Part shown: piece by piece, positions 30,623 to 37,653 of the stretch
Layout of the letters: each line of letters begins with the position of its first letter
Numbering within the stretch: the first letter of the stretch is position 1
From: Bacteroidaceae bacterium
GTDB lineage: Bacteria; Bacteroidota; Bacteroidia; Bacteroidales; Bacteroidaceae
Reading direction: 5' to 3'
NCBI GenBank assembly: GCA_017469525.1
Contig: JAFUGG010000039.1
Span: forward strand, 1-43,358
Length of the DNA: 43,358 bases
Notes under the pieces: model-generated
Databases searched by the model: none
What the model was told of the DNA's origin: nothing
What the model saw: only the letters and a program-made list of their open reading frames with translations
Position numbers and translations under genes: made by a program

Positions 30623-31756
30623 CTATTCTTCGGCAATCACGATGGTGACGCGGTTGCTGTCGTTGTCGGTGAAGGGCTGTATGGTGTCGCCCTTGGAGTC
30701 GACGCTGATGCGGCTTGCTGCGATGCCATACTTGTCGGTGAGGGCTTTCTGCACAGCTTCGGCACGCTGCTTGGCATAGCGTGCGTTGACGGATGCTGAG
30801 CCGGTTCCCTTGTCAGCATAGCCCGTGATGGTGACCTTAGCCTCGGGGTGCGACTTGATCCACTGGGCGATGGTGGCGAGCTTGGCCTGTTCTGTGGGCT
30901 GGATGGAAGAGCTGGCTATCTTGAAGAAGATGGAGGTGTCAGTCTTTTCCTTTGCCTTAGGCTGTGGCTTGGGAGCCTCGGGCACTACGGGCTTCTCTTC
31001 CTTGACCACCGTCTGGGCAGCAGTCGTCTCGGTCTGTCCGGTAGTGATGACAGGCGTCTCGATAATCTCTGAGGCGCGTGTGTCCTTAATCTTGCGGCGT
31101 ACGCCGAACTTGTATGTCACGCCCAGCTGAGCAGTGAGCTGCCAGTCGTCGTGGCCATTGGTGAGGCAGTTGTAACGGTCGCTCAGGCTGTTGGCATCCA
31201 CTTCGAGGTTGACGCTCCAGTTGCGTGCTACGTTGACGTCGAGCATTGTGCCCACGCGGAAGTTATGGCTTAGGCGGCTCCTTCTGTCTCCAGACGAGAT
31301 GTACTGATACAGGTTGGGGTTCTCTTTGGTGCCCCATGCATAGTTGAGGCCCACGCCACCGATGAGGTAGACGTTCACGGGATGATAGTTCCCCTTGGCA
31401 ATGAGGTTGACCAGGTTCAGCATGACATCCAGGTCGGTCGTCGCATATTTGTACTTGAACTTGTGGTCAAAGCCGTCAATGCGTACGCCACTCTTGTTCC
31501 AGATGCCATTGACATGTACGCGGGCACCGATGACGGGTGTGAAGTGTACGCCTACGCTTACGCTTGCCGTGGGAGACACAAGCTCCCAGTTGTTACAATT
31601 GCCAAACGTTACCTGTCCGCCGCCTTGCAGCCCGATGAAGGCATAGGGGTAGGGAACATAGTTCTCCGGAGTTTCCTGGGCAGAAGCCGAGAATGCGGTT
31701 GTGAACAATGCTGCTGCGAGCAATGCTTTCACTCTTGTCTGAAAACGTTTCATCAT
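30623..31756 (-). CDS. OmpA-family outer membrane protein
   Basis: A 377-residue outer-membrane protein linked to peptidoglycan. The signal peptide is KALLAAALFTTAFSASA. A beta-barrel of about 200 residues follows (YAFIGLQGGGQVTFGN, SVSVGVHFTPVIGARVHVNG), then a proline- and lysine-rich linker (EEKPVVPEAPKPQPKAKEK), then the OmpA C-terminal domain (FKIASSSIQPTEQAKLATIA, VTITGYADKGTGSASVNARY, AKQRAEAVQKAL), with the Asp and Arg that bind diaminopimelate. It lies upstream of the CHASE2 gene, separated by the tandem array, so cotranscription is uncertain. Confidence 0.93.
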   Translation of the reverse strand: MMKRFQTRVKALLAAALFTTAFSASAQETPENYVPYPYAFIGLQGGGQVTFGNCNNWELVSPTASVSVGVHFTPVIGARVHVNGIWNKSGVRIDGFDHKFKYKYATTDLDVMLNLVNLIAKGNYHPVNVYLIGGVGLNYAWGTKENPNLYQYISSGDRRSRLSHNFRVGTMLDVNVARNWSVNLEVDANSLSDRYNCLTNGHDDWQLTAQLGVTYKFGVRRKIKDTRASEIIETPVITTGQTETTAAQTVVKEEKPVVPEAPKPQPKAKEKTDTSIFFKIASSSIQPTEQAKLATIAQWIKSHPEAKVTITGYADKGTGSASVNARYAKQRAEAVQKALTDKYGIAASRISVDSKGDTIQPFTDNDSNRVTIVIAEE

Positions 31757-31824
31757 AGTTTTAATGTTTTATTGTTATATTATTTGTCCTTTTGTTTCTT
31801 TCTGTGCTTTCGGCAGGATGATGT

Positions 31825-32997
31825 TCAGCGGTTCTTATACATATCCTCGTAGTATTTCTCATAGTCGCCGCTTGTGATGTTGTCCATCCAAGCCTCGTTC
31901 TCGAGATACCACTTGACGGTCTTCTCGATGCCCTCTTCGAATTGGAGCGAAGGCTCCCAGCCCAGCTCCTTCTGCAGCTTGGTGGAGTCGATGGCGTAGC
32001 GTGCGTCGTGACCAAGTCTGTCTGTGACATAGGTGATGAGGTCCATGTCGGCACCTTCGGGACGGCCAAGGAGTCGGTCCACCGTCTTAATGACCGTCTT
32101 GATGATGTCAATATTCTTCCACTCGTTGAAGCCGCCTATGTTGTACGTCTCGGCGATGGTTCCTTTGTGGAATATCGTGTCGATGGCGCGAGCATGGTCT
32201 TCCACGTAGAGCCAGTCGCGCACGTTCTCACCCTTACCGTAGACGGGGAGGGGCTTGCGGTGGCGTATGTTGTTGATGAAAAGAGGGATGAGCTTCTCGG
32301 GGAACTGGTAGGGTCCGTAGTTGTTGGAGCAGTTCGTCACGATGGTGGGCATTCCGTACGTGTCGTGGAAAGCGCGGACGAAGTGGTCGCTGGAGGCTTT
32401 CGAAGCGGAGTACGGACTGTGGGGCTGGTACTTCGTCGTCTCGTAGAAGAAGTCCTTGCCGTATGCCAGGTGGTGCTCCGAACTGCTGGCTGTCGTAGTG
32501 AAAGGTGGTTTGATGCCTTCAGGGTTGGTCATTTCCAGAGCCCCGTACACCTCGTCGGTCGAGATGTGGTAGAAGCGTTTGCCTTCGTATCTCTCTGGCA
32601 GGCTTTCCCAGTAGAGCTTGGCGGCTTGGAGGAGGGAGAGCGTGCCCATGACGTTGGTGCGGGCGAAGGTGAAGGGGTCCTTGATGGAGCGGTCCACGTG
32701 GCTCTCTGCTGCGAGGTGGATGATGCCGTCTATCTTCTCGTCTTGCATGAGTTTGTAGAAGGCGTCGAAGTCGCAGATGTCCATCTTGACGAACTTGTAG
32801 TTGGGCTTGTCCTCTACGTCCTTCAGGTTGGCGAGGTTGCCTGCGTAGGTCAACTTGTCGAGGTTGATGATCTTGTACTCAGGGTACTTGTTGACGAAGA
32901 GGCGTACTACGTGACTGCCGATAAAGCCAGCTCCGCCTGTGATGACTAAGACCCTCTCTGTCTCCCCCTTAAAGGGGGAGGATTTGATAGCACTCAT
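31825..32997 (-). CDS. rfbB: dTDP-glucose 4,6-dehydratase
   Basis: Converts dTDP-glucose to dTDP-4-keto-6-deoxyglucose for dTDP-rhamnose. SDR signatures: VITGGAGFIGSHVVRLFVNK (NAD binding), YHISTDEVYGALEM, the YxxxK pair in YSASKASSDHFVRAFHDTYG, and NCSNNYGPYQFPEKLIP. The family usually starts near VLVITGG. Here the first 16 residues ([16 protein letters not shown]) and the start codon come from the left half of a family A element. The start overlaps the DUF559 stop as ATGA. Length is 390 with this extension. Confidence 0.94.
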   Translation of the reverse strand: MSAIKSSPFKGETERVLVITGGAGFIGSHVVRLFVNKYPEYKIINLDKLTYAGNLANLKDVEDKPNYKFVKMDICDFDAFYKLMQDEKIDGIIHLAAESHVDRSIKDPFTFARTNVMGTLSLLQAAKLYWESLPERYEGKRFYHISTDEVYGALEMTNPEGIKPPFTTTASSSEHHLAYGKDFFYETTKYQPHSPYSASKASSDHFVRAFHDTYGMPTIVTNCSNNYGPYQFPEKLIPLFINNIRHRKPLPVYGKGENVRDWLYVEDHARAIDTIFHKGTIAETYNIGGFNEWKNIDIIKTVIKTVDRLLGRPEGADMDLITYVTDRLGHDARYAIDSTKLQKELGWEPSLQFEEGIEKTVKWYLENEAWMDNITSGDYEKYYEDMYKNR

Positions 32998-33418
32998 ATT
33001 TTGTTGTTTAGATGTTTCCTTATTTCGTTTATTGTATTATCTGTGTCGACCAGCACCTGTTCGTTTGTGAAGCGCAGGACTTGATATCCCTGTTGTTCCA
33101 GCCAGTCTTGTCTTGCTTTATCTTCCTCTTGTTGCTCTTCTGTGAAGTGGTATCCTCCGTCTATTTCCACTATTAGCATTGATTGCCGAAAGAAGAAATC
33201 AACGATGTAATCTCCTATTACGTATTGTCTTCTACACTTTTGTCCCAATCCATTGCCTTTCGCCATTTGCCAGAGGGCAGACTCTGCTTCTGTCATGTTG
33301 CTTCGATTGGCTTGGGCATTGCCTTTTAGTAGGTTGTAATCAAGGATGTTTGCAGTTTTCCATTTCATGTGTATTGCCTGTCTTTTCCTCCCCCTTTAAG
33401 GGGGAGTTAGAGGGGGTC
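32950..33418. mobile_element. Family A element with a DUF559 gene between its halves (copy A5)
   Basis: The left half (32950-32981) reads GACCCTCTCTGTCTCCCCC then the palindrome CTCCCCCTTAAAGGGGGAG. The right half (33387-33418) reads CTCCCCCTTTAAGGGGGAG then TTAGAGGGGGTC. The pair forms the same inverted outer and inner arms as the short family A copies, but a 375 bp DUF559 reading frame lies between. The right subterminal GCCTGT before the CT run is shared with the rfbD copy, and GCCTG with queA copy A2. The element supplies the rfbB start codon and the rfbC stop codon. Confidence 0.8.
32994..33368 (-). CDS. DUF559 (Vsr-like) endonuclease
   Basis: A 124-residue protein of the DUF559 family, related to Vsr and other PD-(D/E)XK nucleases. 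Family pattern: MTEAESALWQMAKGNGLGQK, CRRQYVIGDYIVDFF, MLIVEIDGGYHF (acidic active-site region) and GYQVLRFTNEQVL near the C-terminus; length is typical. It interrupts the dTDP-rhamnose gene order between rfbC and rfbB and is bounded by two palindrome halves. Its stop overlaps the rfbB start (ATGA). Many DUF559 genes occur as isolated accessory genes, which fits mobility; that it mobilises the palindromes is my inference. Confidence 0.9.
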   Translation of the reverse strand: MKWKTANILDYNLLKGNAQANRSNMTEAESALWQMAKGNGLGQKCRRQYVIGDYIVDFFFRQSMLIVEIDGGYHFTEEQQEEDKARQDWLEQQGYQVLRFTNEQVLVDTDNTINEIRKHLNNKI

Positions 33419-33965
33419 CGAACGGACTCTCAAAGTCTTTTAGGTTAAGATGCTTGGTGTCTTTTTCGCTCAGGATGGCCTTCTCCGTAGGGATTCGCCA
33501 GTCGATGCCGAGGCTTTGGTCTGTTATGGCGATGCCGTCGTCGGCCTCCGGATGGTAGAACTCATCGCATTTGTACTGGAAGACAGCTGTCTCGCTCAGC
33601 ACGGCGAAACCGTGGGCGAAGCCTTTCGGAATGAAGAACTGGCGGTGATTGTCCTCCGTGAGTTCTACGGCGACGTGCTGTCCGTAGGTGGGAGAGCCTT
33701 TGCGGATATCGACGGCTACGTCGAGGACGGCTCCCCTGACGCAGCGAACGAGCTTGCTCTGCGTGAAGGGCGGGCGCTGGAAATGCAGTCCGCGCATCAC
33801 ACCATAGGAGGACATGCTCTCGTTGTCCTGCACGAAGTTGATGGGGCCGACTTTCTCCTCGAACTCTCTTTGCGAGAAGGATTCGAAGAAATACCCGCGT
33901 GCATCCCTGAAGATGCGCGGCTCTATGATGAGCGGGCCTTGTATTGTGGTCTTGATTACTTCCAT
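33396..33965 (-). CDS. rfbC: dTDP-4-dehydrorhamnose 3,5-epimerase
   Basis: Epimerises the 4-keto sugar at C3 and C5 in dTDP-rhamnose synthesis. Cupin-fold signatures: EPRIFRDARGYFFESFSQRE, QDNESMSSYGVMRGLHFQ (active-site His), KLVRCVRGAVLDVAVDIRKG, FFIPKGFAHGFAVLSE and QYKCDEFYHPEADDGI. Length 189. The last residues (GPPLTPP) and the TAA stop are provided by the right half of element A5, so the original C-terminus was replaced or extended. It lies downstream of rfbD, separated by a heptamer inverted repeat. Confidence 0.95.
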   Translation of the reverse strand: MEVIKTTIQGPLIIEPRIFRDARGYFFESFSQREFEEKVGPINFVQDNESMSSYGVMRGLHFQRPPFTQSKLVRCVRGAVLDVAVDIRKGSPTYGQHVAVELTEDNHRQFFIPKGFAHGFAVLSETAVFQYKCDEFYHPEADDGIAITDQSLGIDWRIPTEKAILSEKDTKHLNLKDFESPFGPPLTPP

Positions 33966-33980
33966 GTTTCTCTCTTTGAT

Positions 33981-34082
33981 GAGTGGTTAGGGGTTAGAGG
34001 TTAGGGGTTAGAGAAATGTTTTTAGCAGTCTGTTTGGCATCCAAGGGTATTCTCTAACCCCTAACCCCTAACTACTAACCTC
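33981..34082. repeat. GTTAGGG-type heptamer inverted repeat between rfbD and rfbC
   Basis: The left arm is GGTTAGGGGTTAGAGGTTAG followed by GGGTTAGAG; the right arm is CTCTAACCCCTAACCCCTAA followed by CTACTAACC. About 37 bases lie between. The right arm supplies the last codons and the TAG stop of rfbD. Could fold as a long hairpin inside the operon. Confidence 0.8.
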
Positions 34083-35051
34083 CTTTTTCTTAATGTTTGC
34101 GATGCATTTTTCCAGTGAGTCCACCCAGTACGGCACGTTGATGCCAAAGGTCTCCCGAATGCTGCGTTTGTCGAGGACTGAGTATGCGGGACGCACGACA
34201 GGACTGGGGTATTCCGAAGACAGGCAGGGACGGATGTCGCAGTCCTTGTGTCCGGCGATGCGGGCTATCATCTGCGTGAAGTCGTACCACGAGCAGACGC
34301 CTTCGTTGGAGTAGTGGTAGATGCCCTGCACGGGCTTCCGGAGGATGACCTGAATGGCTTTGGCCAGGTCGAGGGCATACGTCGGAGTGCCGCACTGATC
34401 GAAGACAACCTTCAGCTGCGGCTTAGTGGCCGTGAGGTTGAGCATCGTTTTGCAGAAGTTCTTGCCGTATTCGCTGTAGAGCCACGCCGTGCGGATGATG
34501 ATGAAGCCCCCAGACCCTTCCAAACCTCCCCTTAAAGGGGAGGCTTCCTGCCCAGAGTCCCTTTCGCCTGTATTCTCCCCCTTTAAGGGGGAGTTAGAGA
34601 GGGTCCTCATTATCCTCTCCTCACCCTGTTTCTTCGTCAGGCCGTAGACGCCGGTCGGCGTACCCTGCTGGTCGGGCTGGCAAGGCGTGTTGTAGGGCTC
34701 TTTGCCGAACACATAGTCGGTCGAAATCTGCACGAGCCATCCGCCCACCTCCTTCATGGCGCGGGCCAGGTTCTCGGGGGCTTCGGCATTGAGCTTCTCG
34801 ACGATTGCGCGGTTTTCGGGCGCTTCGGCTGCATCGACATTCGTCCATGCGGCACAGTTCACGATGGCGCGGACGTCGTTCTCCCTCACCATCTTGCGGA
34901 TGGCCTCGAGGTTGGTGATGTCCAGAAACGTGGTCTCCACGCCCTCCTGCTCTGTGACGTCGGTGAAGATATAGTGGTCGGCCGAGTCCTTTGCAACGAT
35001 ACGCATCTCGTTGCCCAGTTGGCCGTTTGCTCCTGTAACGAGTATAGTCAT
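34068..35051 (-). CDS. rfbD: dTDP-4-dehydrorhamnose reductase with in-frame palindromic element
   Basis: Reduces the keto sugar to dTDP-L-rhamnose. The start MTILVTGANGQLGNEMR is at 35051; an ATG at 35081 is in frame, but the family starts at MTILVTG and a -7 box lies at 35079-35086. SDR features: GANGQLGNEM, NCAAWTNVDAAE, ISTDYVFGKE and the YxxxK in YGLTKKQGEERI. Residues about 149-180 (TLSNSPLKGEN ... ASPLRGGLEGS) are translated from a 93 bp family A element between the catalytic Lys helix and IIIRTAWLYSEYG. The stop codon falls in the heptamer repeat. Confidence 0.94.
   Translation of the reverse strand: MTILVTGANGQLGNEMRIVAKDSADHYIFTDVTEQEGVETTFLDITNLEAIRKMVRENDVRAIVNCAAWTNVDAAEAPENRAIVEKLNAEAPENLARAMKEVGGWLVQISTDYVFGKEPYNTPCQPDQQGTPTGVYGLTKKQGEERIMRTLSNSPLKGENTGERDSGQEASPLRGGLEGSGGFIIIRTAWLYSEYGKNFCKTMLNLTATKPQLKVVFDQCGTPTYALDLAKAIQVILRKPVQGIYHYSNEGVCSWYDFTQMIARIAGHKDCDIRPCLSSEYPSPVVRPAYSVLDKRSIRETFGINVPYWVDSLEKCIANIKKKEVSS
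34513..34605. mobile_element. Family A palindromic element, copy A6 (inside rfbD)
   Basis: 93 bp, 31 codons. Starts GACCCTTCCAAACCTCCCC, ends GAGTTAGAGAGGGTC; inner palindromes CTCCCCTTAAAGGGGAG and CTCCCCCTTTAAGGGGGAG. Spacer motifs GCTTCCT and TCGCCTGT recur in copies A2 and A5. Confidence 0.9.
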
Positions 35052-35078
35052 TATCTGATTTACGATATGTTCTGCGTA

Positions 35079-35086
35079 CAAAGATA
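35079..35086 (-). promoter_or_regulatory. rfbD: -7 box of the rfbD-rfbC-DUF559-rfbB unit
   Basis: The minus strand reads TATCTTTG followed by TACG, 28 bases before the rfbD start codon. Confidence 0.6.
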
Positions 35087-35205
35087 GTTAAAAATCTTTA
35101 ATCTCCTAATGAAAGTGCTGTTTTTTTTGTCTTAATTGGTTATTTTGGTACATAAAGTGCTCCTCGCCAATACGTGAGGTTACACGAGGCAGCAGGGGGA
35201 TTTTA

Positions 35206-35271
35206 TTGCATCAACATGTAGATGCAATTGCACATACATGTAGATGCAATTGCATTTACATGTTGATGCAA
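35206..35271. repeat. 66-bp palindrome built of 22-bp units (copy 2)
   Basis: Starts TTGCATCAACATGTAGATG and ends with its approximate complement. Units begin ACATGTAGATGCAATTGCAC (35214) and ACATGTAGATGCAATTGCAT (35236). It is clearly related to 14873-14940 and, like it, is followed by AACAAC. It fills the gap between the helicase stop and the rfbD promoter. Confidence 0.9.
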
Positions 35272-35311
35272 ACAACATGACGTGTCAAATTTTGCGGCGA
35301 GCCCTGTTTGG

Positions 35312-36871
35312 TTAGGCATCGGAGAGTGCCGAGTCGGGCCAGTTGACGAGATAGACCTGCTCGGTGGCACGTGTGATGGCAGTGTAGAGCCAGCGGAAGT
35401 AGTCGGGCGAGAGCATCTCCTCGGTGACGTATCCCTGGTCGATGTAGACGTGCTCCCACTGTCCGCCCTGCGCCTTGTGACAGGTGACGGCATAGGCATA
35501 CTTGATTTGCAGGGCGTTGTAGTAGGGGTCCTGGCGCAATTTCTTCATGCGGTCGCGCCGGTTCGTCAGCTCGGGATAGTCGTCCCAGACGCCCTGGAAG
35601 AGTGCTTCCTGCTGCTGACGCGTGAGGGCCGGTGCTTCGCTCTGCAGCGTGTCGAGCAGTACGGTGACGTCCATCTCCTGATTGTTGAAGTCGGGAAACT
35701 GCACGGTGGCGTCGGCAAATCGGAAGCCATAGAACGACCTCTCGTTGCGAAGCCGTCGAACCACTGCTACGTCGCCGTTGGCGATGAAGGGCAAGCCAGC
35801 CCCCTCAAAGCGCTCCTCCGGACCCTCTCCCGACCTCTCCCTTGTAGGGAGAGGGGCTGATACAACTGGAGAACTATTTACTCCTCTCCCTACAAGGGAG
35901 AGGTCGGGAGAGGGTCTGAAGGGTGTGTCGGGGCCGGTGGCCTCTGTCCAATGGTAATTGTTCTTCGCCACCATGATGAGTTCGCCGCTCGAAAGTTCCT
36001 CTTCATGGTCGAGGATGCGGCTCCTGATACCATTATTATATATATTGGCACGCTTGTTGCTGCGGGTCACGACGATGGTTCCGTCGGTGCCATACTTACG
36101 GTAACTCTGCTCGAGCGCCTCGATGAGTTCGTCGCCCGGGAGTGCTTTGACGTCGGGGAAACTCTTGCCTCTGAGTTTGGGAAACTCGAACATCTCGTCG
36201 TCCTGGATGAGTTGGCGCAGCATCGTGGCGTTCCAGAGGATGCCGGACTCCTCGAGCTGACGCACGACCTGAGTCATCTGTAGCTCCGTCACCTCCATTC
36301 CGTAGCCCTCCAGCATCGTGCGGCTTAGGGCAGGACTATCTTCCTCGCCCACCGGCGGAAGCTGTGCCGTGTCGCCCACCAGAATGAGGCGGCATCCCTC
36401 GCAGGAATAGACGTAGTGCATCAAGTCGTCCAGCAAGCGCCCGCTACCGAAGATGGTGCTCTCGTGGCTGCCGTTTGCTATCATCGACGCTTCATCGACG
36501 ATGAACAGCGTGTCCTGCCTGAGGTTCACGTCGTTCTGGAAGACATCCATGTCCGTGATAGACTTCTGCCGGTAGATTTTCCTATGTATCGTAAACGCGG
36601 GCACGCCTGCGTAGGACGACAAGACCTTGGCCGCGCGGCCGGTCGGAGCCAACAACATGACCCTTTGCTGCAGCTGCCCGAGCGTACGCACCAGCGCTGC
36701 CAGCAGGGACGTCTTGCCTGTGCCGGCATAACCTTTCAGCAGGAAAACCGAATCCCGCACTCTTGAAAGCAAGAAGTCGGCAAGCAAAAAGATTGCTTTT
36801 TCCTGCTCTTTCGTCGGTTTATGGTCGAAGTTCTCCCTGATTAGAGCACCTAAATCTTCACTTATTGCCAT
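35312..36871 (-). CDS. RecD-like ATP-dependent DNA helicase with in-frame palindromic element
   Basis: A superfamily 1B helicase of 519 residues. Walker A is LLKGYAGTGKTSLLAALV, Walker B FIVDEASMIANG, motif III region ILVGDTAQLPPVGEEDSPAL, and the C-terminal UvrD_C_2-like block is YAVTCHKAQGGQWEHVYID. Residues about 319-351 (RPSPDLSLVGRG ... APLPTRERSGEGP) come from a 96 bp family C element inserted just before the conserved FIANGDVAVVRR. No RecB or RecC partner is nearby, so this is the stand-alone RecD-like type common in Bacteroidetes. Confidence 0.9.
   Translation of the reverse strand: MAISEDLGALIRENFDHKPTKEQEKAIFLLADFLLSRVRDSVFLLKGYAGTGKTSLLAALVRTLGQLQQRVMLLAPTGRAAKVLSSYAGVPAFTIHRKIYRQKSITDMDVFQNDVNLRQDTLFIVDEASMIANGSHESTIFGSGRLLDDLMHYVYSCEGCRLILVGDTAQLPPVGEEDSPALSRTMLEGYGMEVTELQMTQVVRQLEESGILWNATMLRQLIQDDEMFEFPKLRGKSFPDVKALPGDELIEALEQSYRKYGTDGTIVVTRSNKRANIYNNGIRSRILDHEEELSSGELIMVAKNNYHWTEATGPDTPFRPSPDLSLVGRGVNSSPVVSAPLPTRERSGEGPEERFEGAGLPFIANGDVAVVRRLRNERSFYGFRFADATVQFPDFNNQEMDVTVLLDTLQSEAPALTRQQQEALFQGVWDDYPELTNRRDRMKKLRQDPYYNALQIKYAYAVTCHKAQGGQWEHVYIDQGYVTEEMLSPDYFRWLYTAITRATEQVYLVNWPDSALSDA
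35821..35916. mobile_element. Family C palindromic element, copy C1 (inside helicase)
   Basis: 96 bp, 32 codons. Outer arms GACCCTCTCCCGAC and GTCGGGAGAGGGTC; inner arms CCTCTCCCTTGTAGGGAGAGG and its mirror across a spacer of about 30 bases. It has the same architecture as families A and B with a different centre (TTGTAG). One reading phase would hit TAG; the helicase uses another. Confidence 0.88.
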
Positions 36872-36920
36872 TCTTTTACAAAAAAAACGCCTTTTTGGTG
36901 GTTATGTGAATAATTATTTT

Positions 36921-36928
36921 TACTTTTG
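36921..36928 (+). promoter_or_regulatory. -7 box of the anchored protein gene at 36964
   Basis: TACTTTTG followed by CG matches TAnnTTTG, 35 bases before the ATG at 36964. Confidence 0.55.
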
Positions 36929-36963
36929 CGATGCGAATTTACAAAATAAATTACATATATCGT

Positions 36964-37653
36964 ATGAAAAAGGTAATAAATCTTATTTTAGGTATCTGTG
37001 TGGCCGGCTTGCTCTTCATCTGCTGGCGCAGCATCAAGGATACCGAGGACTTCGACGCAACAGTCGTAGCCAGAGAGAATGTTGTAAAGGCTCGCCTTAT
37101 GGAAATCCGCAGTGCTGAGGAAGCATGGAAAGCTCAGCATGACGGCGTCTATTGCTCTGACTGGTCTGAGCTCATCAAGTTCGTCAAGGAAGGCAAACTG
37201 CCTGTTGTCATGAAGCAAGGCGTGCTGACCGAGGACCAGATGAACAAGGGCCTGACCGAAAGCAAGGCTGCCGCCATCGTCAACAGCGGTGATGCCGCTG
37301 CCATCGCTGCCAATGGCTTGCAGAACTTCAAGCGTGACACCATCTGGGTTTCGCTGCAGGACTCTCTCTACAACTACGAAGGCTTCGTAGCCGACTCCTT
37401 GCGCTACATTCCCTTCTCGCAGGGCGACACATTCGAAATCATCGCTTGTCCCAACACCACACGCTCGGGCACCATCATCCAGGTCATGGAGTGCAACGCC
37501 CCCGACAGCAGTTTCCTCAAGGGAATGGGCAAGGCTGGCAACCGCCTCATCTACAATCGTAACGAAGAAGCTAACGCCAAGGGCGCATATCCCGGCCTGA
37601 AGATTGGCGATGCCGGCAACAATTGGAACAACAATGCTGGCAACTGGGAGTAA
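36964..37653 (+). CDS. Membrane-anchored protein of unknown function
   Basis: A 229-residue protein that I do not recognise beyond being a Bacteroidetes hypothetical found before DUF3822 and rsmD. An N-terminal membrane segment or signal anchor, MKKVINLILGICVAGLLFIC, is followed by a helix (NVVKARLMEIRSAEEAWKAQ) whose layout, one hydrophobic helix and then charged repeats and HDGVYCSDW, recalls pilin-like or type II secretion pseudopilin proteins, though a prepilin cleavage site is not evident. The C-terminal end is Gly/Asn rich (GDAGNNWNNNAGNW). Start ATG 36964; an earlier ATG at 36931 overlaps the promoter region. An intrinsic terminator follows at 37675. Confidence 0.75.
   Translation: MKKVINLILGICVAGLLFICWRSIKDTEDFDATVVARENVVKARLMEIRSAEEAWKAQHDGVYCSDWSELIKFVKEGKLPVVMKQGVLTEDQMNKGLTESKAAAIVNSGDAAAIAANGLQNFKRDTIWVSLQDSLYNYEGFVADSLRYIPFSQGDTFEIIACPNTTRSGTIIQVMECNAPDSSFLKGMGKAGNRLIYNRNEEANAKGAYPGLKIGDAGNNWNNNAGNWE

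Noticed and set aside
32950..33418. Classical insertion sequence
   Set aside because: There is no transposase; the only gene is a 124-residue DUF559 nuclease, and the ends are double palindromes rather than simple terminal repeats with a clear target duplication.
2421..34082. True telomeric repeats or a linear replicon end
   Set aside because: The units are imperfect, short, internal to the chromosome segment and inverted around spacers, with genes on both sides.
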